A stretch of 14,999 bases of DNA from Pseudomonadota bacterium (GCA_023399465.1 JAEWPB010000187.1:1-14999); one strand, 5' to 3'; shown: positions 7,082 to 14,876, counted from the first letter of the stretch. The notes: generated by a model from the sequence alone, not told the origin. Numbers and translations are program-made.

Positions 7082-7106
7082 TCAATCCCCCGCTGGAACC
7101 AACCGC

Positions 7107-7697
7107 TCAGTCGGACCCGTGCCTGTCCGTATGAGCCGTATAACGGAGAACCGAGAAGCGCACCACCAGGATGAACGTCACGGTAAGGAGCGCCAGCTTG
7201 ATGGCGGACAGCCAGGGAAGAATTTCCGGTGCCGCGTCCGCGAGCCATGGGCCCGGTTGCGCCGGCGGGAAATAGGCAAGCGCCACGAAGTTCTCGAGAT
7301 AATCGACGACACCGTAGCCGATCGGCAGCAGGCAGAAGGCGCGAACCATGCCGGGGCTCACCGGGCGGCCGAAGATCATGTTTCCGGGCGCAAACCGCAG
7401 CATCAGCAGCACGCCGAGCAGGCTTGCTGCCAGCGGCAGGATCATGTCCGGAACGGTATAATAGAAACGGAGGACGTCCCTCGCCTCCGCCATGTCGCTT
7501 TTCGCCAGCAGGTCGTGCAGGCCGCGCACCGTCGCCGGTTCATAGCCGGAAAAGCGGACATCGAGCAGGCTTCCGGCGCGGCTCAGGCGGGCGAATTCAG
7601 GATCGATGGCGAGGAACATCCACGCCACCAATGCGCCGCAAAGGGCGAGCAAAAACCAGATGACGGCAGTCGTGAGCCGGTTTCCGTTCGCCCCCAT
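7107..7697 (-). CDS. Unrecognised four-TM membrane protein downstream of guaB
   Basis: I do not recognise a named family. With ATG 7697 the protein is 196 residues long. Hydrophobic segments lie at about residues 9-30, 86-104, 118-138 and 163-182. A loop of about 55 residues follows the first helix and holds the motif YTVPDMILP before the second. This looks like a small inner-membrane protein with one large extramembrane loop. A GTG at 7718 would add seven residues and overlap guaB. I prefer ATG 7697 because GAGGA (plus strand 7705-7709) lies seven bases before it. That site overlaps the guaB stop codon, so translation is probably coupled to guaB. The MAPEG gene follows after 25 bases. Confidence 0.75.
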   Translation of the reverse strand: MGANGNRLTTAVIWFLLALCGALVAWMFLAIDPEFARLSRAGSLLDVRFSGYEPATVRGLHDLLAKSDMAEARDVLRFYYTVPDMILPLAASLLGVLLMLRFAPGNMIFGRPVSPGMVRAFCLLPIGYGVVDYLENFVALAYFPPAQPGPWLADAAPEILPWLSAIKLALLTVTFILVVRFSVLRYTAHTDRHGSD

Positions 7698-7707
7698 ATC
7701 AGTATCC

Positions 7708-9204
7708 TCAGACGCCACCCGGATAGTTCGGGCTCTCGCGGGTGATCGTCACGTCGTGGGCATGGCTTTCGCGCAGGCCCGCGCCCGAGATCCGGACGAA
7801 GGTGGCGCGCTGCTGGAAGTCCTTGATATCCTTGCCGCCGACATAGCCCATCGCCGCCCTGAGGCCGCCGGCGAGCTGGTGCAGGACGCCCGACACCGGG
7901 CCCTTGTAGGGAACCTGGCCCTCGATACCCTCAGGCACGAGTTTCAGCGTGTCGCGCACTTCCGCCTGGAAGTAGCGGTCGGCCGAGCCGCGCGCCATCG
8001 CGCCGACCGAGCCCATGCCGCGATAGGCCTTGAAGGAACGGCCCTGGTAGAGATAGACCTCGCCCGGGCTTTCGTCGGTGCCGGCCAGCAGCGAGCCGAC
8101 CATACAGGCCGAGGCGCCGGCGGCAATCGCCTTCGCCAGGTCGCCCGAGAACTTGATGCCGCCGTCGGCGATCACCGGAATGTCGGCGCTGGCTGCGGCT
8201 TCGACCGCTGCCATGATGGCGGCGAGCTGCGGTACGCCGACACCTGCGACGATACGGGTGGTGCAGATCGAGCCCGGGCCGATACCGACCTTGACGGCAT
8301 CCGCGCCGGCATCGATCAGCGCCAGCGTACCTTCGGCGGTCGCGACGTTGCCGGCGATGATGCGGACCGTGCTGGAGAGCTTCTTCACGCGGGCGACGGC
8401 ATCGAGAACGCGCTGCGAGTGACCGTGGGCCGTATCGACCACCAGCACGTCGACGCCGGCATCGATCAGGCGCTCGGCACGCTCGAAACCATCGTCGCCA
8501 ACACTGATGGCGGCAGCGGCGCGAAGACGGCCCTGCGCATCCTTCGACGCATTCGGATTGAGCTGCGACTTCTCGATGTCCTTGACCGTGATCAGGCCGA
8601 CGCAGCGGCTGTCGCTGTCGACCACGAGAAGCTTTTCGATGCGGTGCTTGTGCAGCAGGCGCTTGGCTTCCTGCTGGTCGACGCTTTCCTTGACCGTCAC
8701 GAGGTTCTCGCGGGTCATCAGTTCGTAGATCTTCTGCCCAGGATCGGATGCGAAACGCACGTCGCGGTTGGTCAGGATGCCGACGAGACGGCCAGCCTTG
8801 CCGGCGCCGCCATTTTCAACGACCGGAATACCGGAAATGCCATGTGCCTTCATCAGGCTCTTGGCTTCGGCCAACGTCGCGTCGGGGCCGATCGTCACAG
8901 GATTGACGACCATGCCGCTTTCGAACTTCTTGACCTGACGGACCTCTTCGGCCTGCTCGACCGGCGTCAGGTTGCGATGGATGACGCCGATGCCGCCAGC
9001 CTGGGCCATGGCGATCGCCAGCCGGCTTTCGGTAACCGTGTCCATGGCGGACGAGAGGATCGGCAGGTTGAGTTCGATATCGCCGGCAATGCGCGTTGCG
9101 ATGTTCGTCTGGCCGGGCATCACTTCGGAGTGCCCCGGCTGCAAGAGGACGTCGTCGAAAGTCAGGGCCTCAAGCCCGGTTGCCGTTTGAATGATGCGCG
9201 CCAT
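7708..9204 (-). CDS. guaB: Inosine-5'-monophosphate dehydrogenase
   Basis: A 498-residue enzyme that oxidises IMP to XMP with NAD, the committed step of guanine nucleotide synthesis, in the cytoplasm. It is a TIM barrel (FDDVLLQPGHSEV at the start) interrupted by two CBS domains at about residues 98-210. The catalytic loop is GIGPGSICTTRIV with Cys314. The phosphate site is DGGIKFSGDLAKAI (347-360). The mobile flap carries YRGMGSVGAMARGS and the Arg410-Tyr411 dyad (DRYFQ). ATG 9204 has AAGGA about eight bases upstream and gives the rhizobial N-terminus MARIIQTATGLEAL. A TTG two codons earlier is less likely. All key residues are present and the length is normal. It is the first gene of an operon with two small membrane proteins; its own promoter should lie in 9205-9325, where I could not identify it with confidence. 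Confidence 0.98.
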   Translation of the reverse strand: MARIIQTATGLEALTFDDVLLQPGHSEVMPGQTNIATRIAGDIELNLPILSSAMDTVTESRLAIAMAQAGGIGVIHRNLTPVEQAEEVRQVKKFESGMVVNPVTIGPDATLAEAKSLMKAHGISGIPVVENGGAGKAGRLVGILTNRDVRFASDPGQKIYELMTRENLVTVKESVDQQEAKRLLHKHRIEKLLVVDSDSRCVGLITVKDIEKSQLNPNASKDAQGRLRAAAAISVGDDGFERAERLIDAGVDVLVVDTAHGHSQRVLDAVARVKKLSSTVRIIAGNVATAEGTLALIDAGADAVKVGIGPGSICTTRIVAGVGVPQLAAIMAAVEAAASADIPVIADGGIKFSGDLAKAIAAGASACMVGSLLAGTDESPGEVYLYQGRSFKAYRGMGSVGAMARGSADRYFQAEVRDTLKLVPEGIEGQVPYKGPVSGVLHQLAGGLRAAMGYVGGKDIKDFQQRATFVRISGAGLRESHAHDVTITRESPNYPGGV

Positions 9205-9332
9205 GGCCAAAATCCTTATATGCGCCGTCTACCGGGGATTTCGGAACAATTCGTCCGCCCGGCTCCGTGCTGAAGTTTCATGGAAGTTGGCGAGGGCTGG
9301 TACCACGACTTGCGGCAGAAGGGAATAGCAAA

Positions 9333-9355
9333 AGCCCGAGAATCACTCCCGGGCT
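9333..9355 (-). terminator. Rho-independent terminator of the MBL-fold hydrolase gene
   Basis: AGCCCG (9333-9338) pairs with CGGGCT (9350-9355), with further GAG/CTC pairing inside and one bulged C. Reading on the minus strand, the stem leads into TTTTGCTATT. It lies 25 bases past the stop at 9380 and separates this gene from guaB. Confidence 0.75.
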
Positions 9356-9379
9356 CCTGTTAATGCATAGCTGCCATGA

Positions 9380-10372
9380 TCAGAGCTCAAACTGATAGGC
9401 CTTGGGCACGTAGCGGAAGCCGGTGCCGGCCTTCTCGACATAGCCGACCGCCGGAAACGGCATGTGATAGCCGAGGAAGGCGAGCTTGTCGGTGGCGATC
9501 ATGTCGAACACCTTGCGGCGGGTTTGCGCGGCCGCGGTCTTGTCCATGTCGAAGCGCACTTCCCAATCCGGCTGCTGCAGCGACAGCACGAAATGGTTGG
9601 CGGTATCGGCCGTCAGCACGAGTTTGCGCCCTTCGGATTCGATCAGGTAGATCATGTGGCCGGGCGAATGCCCGGCGGCCAGCATCGAGGTGATGCCGCC
9701 GGTCACATCGGCGCCATCGCCGACGAAGGTGGCCTTTTCTGCGAGTGGCACCACGTTCGACAGCACCAGCTTGTGGCCGTTTTCGGCCGGGGTGCCGACA
9801 CGGGCGCCGTCCTTCCAGAAATCATATTCGGCCTGGCCGATGACGTAGCGCGCCTTCGGGAACGCGGGCGCGCCCATTTCCATCAGGCCGCCGATATGAT
9901 CGCCGTGCATATGGGTGATGACGACGATGGAAACGTCTTCCGGCGCATAACCGGCAGCCGCGAGCCCCTCGATCAGCCGGCCCATGCCGTCCTTTCGCGC
10001 CCCCTCGCCGAGACCCGCGTCGAACAGCACGACTTCGCTGCCGGTGTTGATGAGCGTCGGTGCGAAGCTGTTGACCAGCGACGCGGTCGGCAGGAAATTC
10101 GCCTCGAGCAGTGCAGAGACATCCTCCGGCTTCTGGTTCGTGCCGAAGATCTGACCGGGGTTTTCCGAGACCCGGGCCCCGTCCTTGATGACCACGACCT
10201 CGAACGCGCCAACCTTGAAGCGATGCGTTTCCGGCGGCATGGCGCGATCCGGGCTCGTCGTCTGCGCATTTGTCTGGGCTGCTACGGTTGTCGTCAATGC
10301 CATGGAGCCTACAAGGCCCGCGCCGACCGATGCCAGCAATGTGCGACGGTCTATTCCTGAGATGTTGGACAT
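9380..10372 (-). CDS. Tat-exported metallo-beta-lactamase-fold hydrolase
   Basis: A 330-residue protein. The N-terminus MSNISGIDRRTLLASVGAG is a twin-arginine signal (Arg9-Arg10) followed by a hydrophobic stretch to about AAQ (residue 33), so export of the folded, metal-loaded enzyme is expected. The di-zinc motif is HMHGDH (His154, His156, Asp158, His159). Further ligands are His235 (AGHSPGH), Asp256 (TADT) and probably His303 (GYHMPFP). The pattern of a leading 'VGAFEVVVIKDG' strand with HxHxDH recalls the methyl-parathion-hydrolase/lactonase branch rather than true beta-lactamases, so the substrate may be an ester, lactone or organophosphate-like compound; this is inference. ATG 10372 has GGGGAG upstream; a TTG at 10402 is disfavoured. 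It is divergent from an MFS exporter with 197 bases between, which could indicate shared control. Confidence 0.9.
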   Translation of the reverse strand: MSNISGIDRRTLLASVGAGLVGSMALTTTVAAQTNAQTTSPDRAMPPETHRFKVGAFEVVVIKDGARVSENPGQIFGTNQKPEDVSALLEANFLPTASLVNSFAPTLINTGSEVVLFDAGLGEGARKDGMGRLIEGLAAAGYAPEDVSIVVITHMHGDHIGGLMEMGAPAFPKARYVIGQAEYDFWKDGARVGTPAENGHKLVLSNVVPLAEKATFVGDGADVTGGITSMLAAGHSPGHMIYLIESEGRKLVLTADTANHFVLSLQQPDWEVRFDMDKTAAAQTRRKVFDMIATDKLAFLGYHMPFPAVGYVEKAGTGFRYVPKAYQFEL

Positions 10373-10569
10373 GGCTCTCCCCCACTGGTTGCGACCTTGC
10401 AATCGCCGGCATCATCCGGGACAACCCGCCCGTTGTGCAAGTGCTGACCCCGCCACCTCACACAGACGTGATCCGCTTGCGATCGACGGTTGGCAAAAAT
10501 CGGCGGCCGGGTCTACAGACCACGCCTGAACCGCAAGCGTCGCCGGCGACCAACCAGAGCCATCCTTTC
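10373..10569. promoter_or_regulatory. Divergent promoter region between MBL hydrolase and MFS exporter
   Basis: 197 bases that must carry both promoters. Candidate operator-like repeats are CTTGCA (10396-10401) with TGCAAG (10436-10441), an inverted pair 34 bases apart, and TTGC...GCAA within about 10477-10496. I could not assign -35/-10 elements with confidence. Confidence 0.4.
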
Positions 10570-11976
10570 ATGAACCGCATCGTCCCTCTCATCCTTGCCG
10601 TCGCCCTGTTCATGGAGCAGATGGATTCGACGGTAATCGCCACCGCGCTTCCCGCAATCGCCGAGGATCTCGGGGTCGGGCCGATCACGCTCAAGCTGGC
10701 GCTCACCGCCTACATGGTGGCTTTGGCGATCTTCATTCCGGTCAGCGGCTGGATGGCCGACCGCTTCGGCGCCAAGCGCGTCTTTCGCCTGGCGATCGTC
10801 GTCTTCATGATCGGGTCGCTGCTGTGCGCCTTCTCCGGCAGCCTCGTCACCTTCGTCCTTTCCCGCTTTCTCCAGGGCATGGGCGGGGCGATGATGACGC
10901 CGATCGGCCGCCTCGTGCTGTTGCGCACGACGAAGCGCAGCGAACTGGTCTCCGCGATGGCGCTGTTGACCATCCCGGCGCTGATCGGGCCGCTGGCGGG
11001 ACCGCCGCTCGGCGGCTTCATCACCACCTTCTTCTCCTGGCACTGGATCTTCCTGATCAACATTCCGGTCGGCATCGTCGGGCTCTGGCTTTCCGCCATC
11101 TACCTTCCCGAGATCGAGGCGCATGCGCCGCCGCCGATCGACGTCAAGGGCTTCCTGCTGCTGGCCTTCGCCGCTTCCGGCACGGTCTTCGGGTTGTCGG
11201 TCATCAGCATGCCTGCGCTGCCGCCCGCCGTCGGCATCACTGCCACGCTTGCCGGGCTTGTCTCAGGCGCGCTCTACATCCCCCATGCGCGCCGGCACCG
11301 GACGCCGATCCTGAGCCTCACGCTGTTCGCCAACGCGTCGTTCCGCGCCGCATCGATCGGCGGCAGCATTTTCCGTGTTTCGACCGGCGCAATTCCTTTC
11401 CTGATGCCGCTGATGCTGCAGATCGGCTTCGGCCTCAACCCGTTTCAGTCCGGCCTCATCACCTTTGCCGGGGCGATCGGGGCGATCACCACCAAGTTCC
11501 TCGCCAAGCGGATCTTCGCCGCGATCGGCTTTCGCACGACGCTGATCTCCGCGTCCATCGCAGCAACGCTCGCAACGATTGCCAACGGCTATTTCACCCC
11601 TGAAACGCCGCATCTGGTGATCATCACCTTCCTGGTCGCCGCAGGCTTTGCGCGGTCGTTCTTCTTCACCGGCGTCAATGCGCTGTCCTATTCCGAGATT
11701 GGAGACCGCGAAGCAAGCCAGGCAACCTCGATGAGTTCGGTGCTGCAGCAGATCAGCCTGGCGCTCGGTGTCGCCGTCGCCGCCGCGATCCTCGAGGCGT
11801 CCGCGATGATCAGCGGCACGCATCTCCAACTTGCCGACTTCCACCTTGCCTTCTTCATCGTCGCCGGCCTGTCGCTGCTGGCGGCGATCCCCTTCATCGT
11901 CATGCCGCGTCATGCCGGCGCGGCCGTTTCCGGCCACAAGCAATCCGCGGAAGTGCAGGCCGAGCGCGGGGAGTAA
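10570..11976 (+). CDS. MFS drug-efflux transporter, DHA2 family, MdtD-like
   Basis: A 468-residue inner-membrane proton antiporter that should export small toxic compounds. It opens with the DHA motif MEQMDSTVIATALPAIA (residues 15-31, Asp19). Motif A is GWMADRFGAKR (60-70). The antiporter motif C is PALIGPLAGPPLGGF (136-150), followed by the EmrB-type SWHWIFLINIPVGI. Length and blocks such as RFLQGMGGAMMTPIGRL and LPFM/IPFLMPLMLQIG follow E. coli MdtD (471 residues), with about 12-14 membrane helices. ATG 10570 is the natural start because it places the first helix at once. The ribosome binding site before it is weak (AGAGCC), and an upstream in-frame extension to 10270 would overlap the divergent gene. 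Substrates cannot be read from sequence. It converges on the VOC gene with seven bases between stops. Confidence 0.92.
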   Translation: MNRIVPLILAVALFMEQMDSTVIATALPAIAEDLGVGPITLKLALTAYMVALAIFIPVSGWMADRFGAKRVFRLAIVVFMIGSLLCAFSGSLVTFVLSRFLQGMGGAMMTPIGRLVLLRTTKRSELVSAMALLTIPALIGPLAGPPLGGFITTFFSWHWIFLINIPVGIVGLWLSAIYLPEIEAHAPPPIDVKGFLLLAFAASGTVFGLSVISMPALPPAVGITATLAGLVSGALYIPHARRHRTPILSLTLFANASFRAASIGGSIFRVSTGAIPFLMPLMLQIGFGLNPFQSGLITFAGAIGAITTKFLAKRIFAAIGFRTTLISASIAATLATIANGYFTPETPHLVIITFLVAAGFARSFFFTGVNALSYSEIGDREASQATSMSSVLQQISLALGVAVAAAILEASAMISGTHLQLADFHLAFFIVAGLSLLAAIPFIVMPRHAGAAVSGHKQSAEVQAERGE

Positions 11977-11992
11977 GCGGAGACTACTCCGC
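11977..11992. terminator. Small hairpin between convergent MFS and VOC genes
   Basis: GCGGAG (11977-11982) pairs with CTCCGC (11987-11992) over the loop ACTA. It starts directly after the MFS stop and contains the VOC stop codon. There is no U-tract, so it may only weakly terminate either transcript. Confidence 0.4.
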
Positions 11993-12367
11993 GCGTTCGC
12001 AGACAGCCGACAGCTTGTTTCCGTCCGGATCGCGCACGTAGCACGCATAGAAATTGGCGTGATAGGGTCGCAGCCCCGGCTTGCCCTCATCCGTGCCGCC
12101 AAAGGCAAGTGCCGCCGCATGAAAGGTATCGACAGCAGCCCGGCTCGGGGCATCGAGCGCCACCATCGAGCCGTTGCCGATCGTCGCCGCGCGTTTGTCG
12201 TACGGCTTCGTCACCCAGAGGCGGGTGCGGCTGTCACCTTCGCCGCTGTAGCCGATCTCGACCTCGTCCGCGCGCCGGCAACTGTAGCCGAGGGGCGCTA
12301 ATACCGCATCGTAGAACGCGCGGGAGCGCAGAAGATCGTTGGTGCCAAGGGTGACGTAGAGGAGCAT
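11984..12367 (-). CDS. VOC-superfamily (glyoxalase/bleomycin-resistance fold) protein
   Basis: A 127-residue single-domain protein with two beta-alpha-beta-beta-beta units: MLLYVTLGTNDLLRSRAFYDAVLAPLGY at the start and ANFYACYVRDPDGNKLSAVCE at the end. 'FYDAVLAPLGY' and 'VRDPDGNKL' are typical VOC signatures. The usual metal-binding positions look changed. The first strand has Tyr where glyoxalases have His/Gln, and the last strand has Ser-Ala after DPDGNKL where a Glu is usual. A metal-dependent lyase activity is therefore doubtful, and a binding role is possible. ATG 12367 has only a weak upstream GG-rich site. It is 68 bases downstream of rlmE on the same strand and could be read through from that operon. 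Substrate unknown. Confidence 0.85.
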   Translation of the reverse strand: MLLYVTLGTNDLLRSRAFYDAVLAPLGYSCRRADEVEIGYSGEGDSRTRLWVTKPYDKRAATIGNGSMVALDAPSRAAVDTFHAAALAFGGTDEGKPGLRPYHANFYACYVRDPDGNKLSAVCERAE

Positions 12368-12395
12368 GGATGGATACCGCGGATTGAGACTTTGG

Positions 12396-12412
12396 GATGG
12401 GTGATGCCCATC
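12396..12412 (-). terminator. Possible weak terminator after rlmE
   Basis: GATGGG (12396-12401) pairs with CCCATC (12407-12412) over a 5-base loop, 23 bases past the rlmE stop. No U-tract follows on the minus strand, so read-through into the VOC gene is likely. Confidence 0.3.
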
Positions 12413-12435
12413 AACAACTCAAACCATGGCGACAA

Positions 12436-13161
12436 TCAAGCGTCAGTGTCAGCGTCGGCATTCTCCGGGCGCCTGCCCTTGAAGCCCTTGGCAAGCAGGA
12501 ACATCTCCACCGATTCCGCACGCGACGATGCCGGCTTGACGTGGATGACCTGCTTGAAGTTCTGCTTCAGCATGTTGAGCAGGTCGCGTTCGGTGCCGCC
12601 CTGGAAGGTCTTGGCGAGGAAGTGCCCGCCTTCGGCCAGAACCTCGACCGCGAAATGCGCCGCCACCTCGCACAGGTGCATGGTGCGCAGGTGGTCGGTC
12701 TTCTGGTGGCCGGTGGTGGGCGCCGCCATGTCGGAGATCACCAGGTCCGGCTCGCCGCCGACCGCCTCGATCAGCAGCCGCGGGGCTTCTGGGTCGAGGA
12801 AGTCGAGCTGCAGGATGTTGACCCCCGGCAGCGGCGCCATCTCGAGAAAATCGATCGCCGCGACGCGCACGTCGGCATCGGTGGAATCGGTGACCTTGGC
12901 GGCGATCTGCGACCAGCTGCCGGGTGCCGCGCCGAGGTCGATGATGCGGCGCGCGCCCTTGAGGATCTGGTGCTTCTCGTCGATCTCCAAAAGCTTGAAG
13001 GCAGCGCGGGCGCGATACCCCTCAAGCTTGGCGCGCTGGACATAGGGATCGTTGATGTGGCGCTCGATCCAGCGCCGCGACGAGGCCTTGAGCTTGCCCT
13101 TCTTCACCTTCTGGCCGAGTTTACGGCCCGTGCGGTTTCCGCCGATCGGTGGCTTGGTCAT
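12436..13161 (-). CDS. rlmE: 23S rRNA (uridine-2'-O-)-methyltransferase RlmE (FtsJ/RrmJ)
   Basis: A 241-residue methyltransferase that 2'-O-methylates one uridine of the 23S rRNA A-loop (U2552 in E. coli) late in 50S assembly, using S-adenosylmethionine. The SAM-binding motif is DLGAAPGSWSQ (75-85). The catalytic K-D-K-E tetrad is complete: Lys56 (ARAAFKL), Asp144 (DLVISDMAAP), Lys184 (FLAKTFQGG) and Glu219 (SSRAESVEMF). A basic N-terminal stretch (GRKLGQKVKKGKLKASSRR, residues 12-30) is longer than in E. coli, as is common in alphaproteobacteria, and probably helps rRNA binding. ATG 13161 has AGGACGG about eight bases upstream. The gene follows ppx/gppA by 19 bases on the same strand, so the two form an operon. 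Confidence 0.96.
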   Translation of the reverse strand: MTKPPIGGNRTGRKLGQKVKKGKLKASSRRWIERHINDPYVQRAKLEGYRARAAFKLLEIDEKHQILKGARRIIDLGAAPGSWSQIAAKVTDSTDADVRVAAIDFLEMAPLPGVNILQLDFLDPEAPRLLIEAVGGEPDLVISDMAAPTTGHQKTDHLRTMHLCEVAAHFAVEVLAEGGHFLAKTFQGGTERDLLNMLKQNFKQVIHVKPASSRAESVEMFLLAKGFKGRRPENADADTDA

Positions 13162-13180
13162 TCATACCGTCCTGAAATTG

Positions 13181-14749
13181 TCATCGTTGGCTGCCGCGGC
13201 CGGGTCGGCGCGCGCGTCCGCGCCGCCAGACGCCGTCATTGGCCATCATGTCGGTCAACAGCCCTTCCCGCAAGCCGCGGTCGGCGACCCGCATGCGGGT
13301 CGAGGGCCAGCGCCGGCGGATCGATTCGAGAATGGCGCAGCCTGCCAGCACCAGATCGGCGCGATCCGGCCCGATGCAGGGGTTGGCCGCCCGGCCGGCG
13401 AAATCCCACGACAGCAGCTTGGCCTGCATGGCCGAGACTTCCGCGTCCGAGAGCCACAGGCCGTCCACCTTACGGCGATCGTAGCGCGGCAGGTCGAGAT
13501 GCACGCCGGCAAGGGTGGTGACGGTACCGGAGGTTCCGATCAGGTGGAAATCCTCGGGCACCTCGTCGCGCCCGCCGGCGCTCAGCGGCGGGCAATGGAA
13601 CTTGCTGAGCATGCCGTCCACCTCGTCGACCATGGCGGCGAAGACCTCAGGCGTCACGTCGCGTCCGCCATGGCGTTCCGACAGGGTGACGACGCCGACC
13701 GGCAGCGACGTCCAATGGGTAATGTGATTGGCGAGGCGACTGGAGCGATTGTCGCCAATGCGAATCACCGCGATCTCCGACGACCCGCCACCGATATCGA
13801 ACAGCACCACCGAACGCGCCTCGCGCCCGACCAGCGACGAGCAGCCGGAGACCGCCAGACGCGCCTCGGTCTCGCGGTTGATGACTTCCAGATTCAACCC
13901 GGTCTCTTCGGTCACCCGGTTGAGGAAGATCTCGCCGTTTTCGGCCGCGCGGCAGGCTTCCGTCGCAATCAGCCGCATGCGCCGGATCTCGCGGCTCTTC
14001 AGCTTGCCGGCGCAGATGCGCAGCGCCTCCACCGCCCGGTCCATCGCCTCCGCCGAAAGCCTTCCGCTGGCCCCAAGCCCCTCGCCGAGACGGACGATGC
14101 GCGAGAACGCATCGACCACCCTGAACTGGCCCGGGCGCGTCGGCTGGGCGATCAGCAGGCGGCAGTTGTTGGTGCCGAGATCGAGCGCGGCGTAGAGATC
14201 GCTGGAACCGCTGTCGCGATCGACAGCGGGTGCGGCCAGGCGTTCGCCGCGCGCCGCCCCGCGGCCGTCCGCCGCGATTGCGCCATGCGGGTGCTGGCGC
14301 GCCGACGGGGTCGAGGCCGCAGGCGTAGACGTCCGTCCGCCGCCGCCGCTGCCCTGTCCGGGCACGAGCGGACGCCCCTGCAGGCTGCGCTTGTTGCGGC
14401 TCTTGCGACGGTTCTTCCTGGGCTTGGTTGAAGTGTCGGCTGCGGGCGACTGATTCGTTGCTGCGGATGCGGTGCGCAAGGTCTCCGGCAAAGCGCCCTT
14501 TGGCGCATCCGGATGAGTTGCGCGCGCTCGCCGCCGCTTACGCTTGCGTACCGGCCCGCCAGATTCGGCGTCTTGAGGGCGTCCGGCTGGCGCCGCTTCA
14601 GCGGGTTGGCCAGCATGGGCAGCCGAGCCCGCAGGACGGGAATGCCCGTTCCGCTTGGCCTTGCCGCGCCGGGAGGCTTTTCTCCCCTTGCGGACCGCTG
14701 CCGACGCCCCGTTTTCAGGCGGCTTGATGCCGCTGTCGGGGTCACTCAC
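13181..14749 (-). CDS. Ppx/GppA phosphatase-family protein with long basic N-terminal extension
   Basis: A 522-residue protein of the exopolyphosphatase/guanosine pentaphosphate phosphohydrolase family, which removes phosphate from polyphosphate or pppGpp. The actin-like ATPase-fold core begins at about residue 185. Its motifs are ALDLGTNNCRLLIA (phosphate-1, 188-201), catalytic-type Glu295 (RETEARLAV), FDIGGGSSEI (317-326) and GTSGTVTTLAG (405-415). The core is about 335 residues and lacks the extra C-terminal HD-like domain of E. coli Ppx/GppA, so it is a short form. Residues 1-180 are low-complexity and probably disordered, rich in Ala, Gly, Pro and Ser, with three basic clusters at about 20-34, 68-77 and 110-121. 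The start is GTG 14749, because no in-frame ATG lies nearby; the ribosome binding site is weak (GGA). It is the first gene of an operon with rlmE. Whether it prefers polyphosphate or pppGpp cannot be told. Confidence 0.9.
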   Translation of the reverse strand: MSDPDSGIKPPENGASAAVRKGRKASRRGKAKRNGHSRPAGSAAHAGQPAEAAPAGRPQDAESGGPVRKRKRRRARATHPDAPKGALPETLRTASAATNQSPAADTSTKPRKNRRKSRNKRSLQGRPLVPGQGSGGGGRTSTPAASTPSARQHPHGAIAADGRGAARGERLAAPAVDRDSGSSDLYAALDLGTNNCRLLIAQPTRPGQFRVVDAFSRIVRLGEGLGASGRLSAEAMDRAVEALRICAGKLKSREIRRMRLIATEACRAAENGEIFLNRVTEETGLNLEVINRETEARLAVSGCSSLVGREARSVVLFDIGGGSSEIAVIRIGDNRSSRLANHITHWTSLPVGVVTLSERHGGRDVTPEVFAAMVDEVDGMLSKFHCPPLSAGGRDEVPEDFHLIGTSGTVTTLAGVHLDLPRYDRRKVDGLWLSDAEVSAMQAKLLSWDFAGRAANPCIGPDRADLVLAGCAILESIRRRWPSTRMRVADRGLREGLLTDMMANDGVWRRGRARRPGRGSQR

Positions 14750-14821
14750 GTGTATGGTCCATCGCGCCGCGCGAAGCCCTGACGGGACGCTGCAGGCGCT
14801 CTCTCGATTTTCGTTGGCGCG

Positions 14822-14850
14822 AAGATACCAGCGGCGAGGCAGTTCGCCAA
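14822..14850 (-). promoter_or_regulatory. Candidate ppx/gppA-rlmE promoter
   Basis: On the minus strand TTGGCG (14845-14850) and TATCTT (14822-14827) are separated by exactly 17 bases and each match the sigma-70 consensus at 4 of 6 positions. Transcription would start near 14815, giving a leader of about 65 bases before GTG 14749. The heptamer array begins 27 bases upstream of the -35 element. Confidence 0.45.
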
Positions 14851-14876
14851 CTTCTTTTTGCGAAACGCTAAAAGGC

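Noticed and set aside
7606..9273. A 555-codon open frame on the plus strand opposite guaB
   Set aside because: It is an antisense shadow: high-GC codon bias of guaB suppresses stop codons on the other strand. Its sequence is rich in His/Asp/Arg/Ala with no family signature, and guaB is complete and certain.
9464..10360. A 298-codon plus-strand open frame opposite the MBL hydrolase
   Set aside because: Antisense shadow; the minus-strand gene has a signal peptide and all metal ligands.
13052..14431. A 459-codon plus-strand open frame opposite ppx/gppA and the start of rlmE
   Set aside because: It spans two well-supported minus-strand genes and their gap; composition is typical of a GC-rich shadow.
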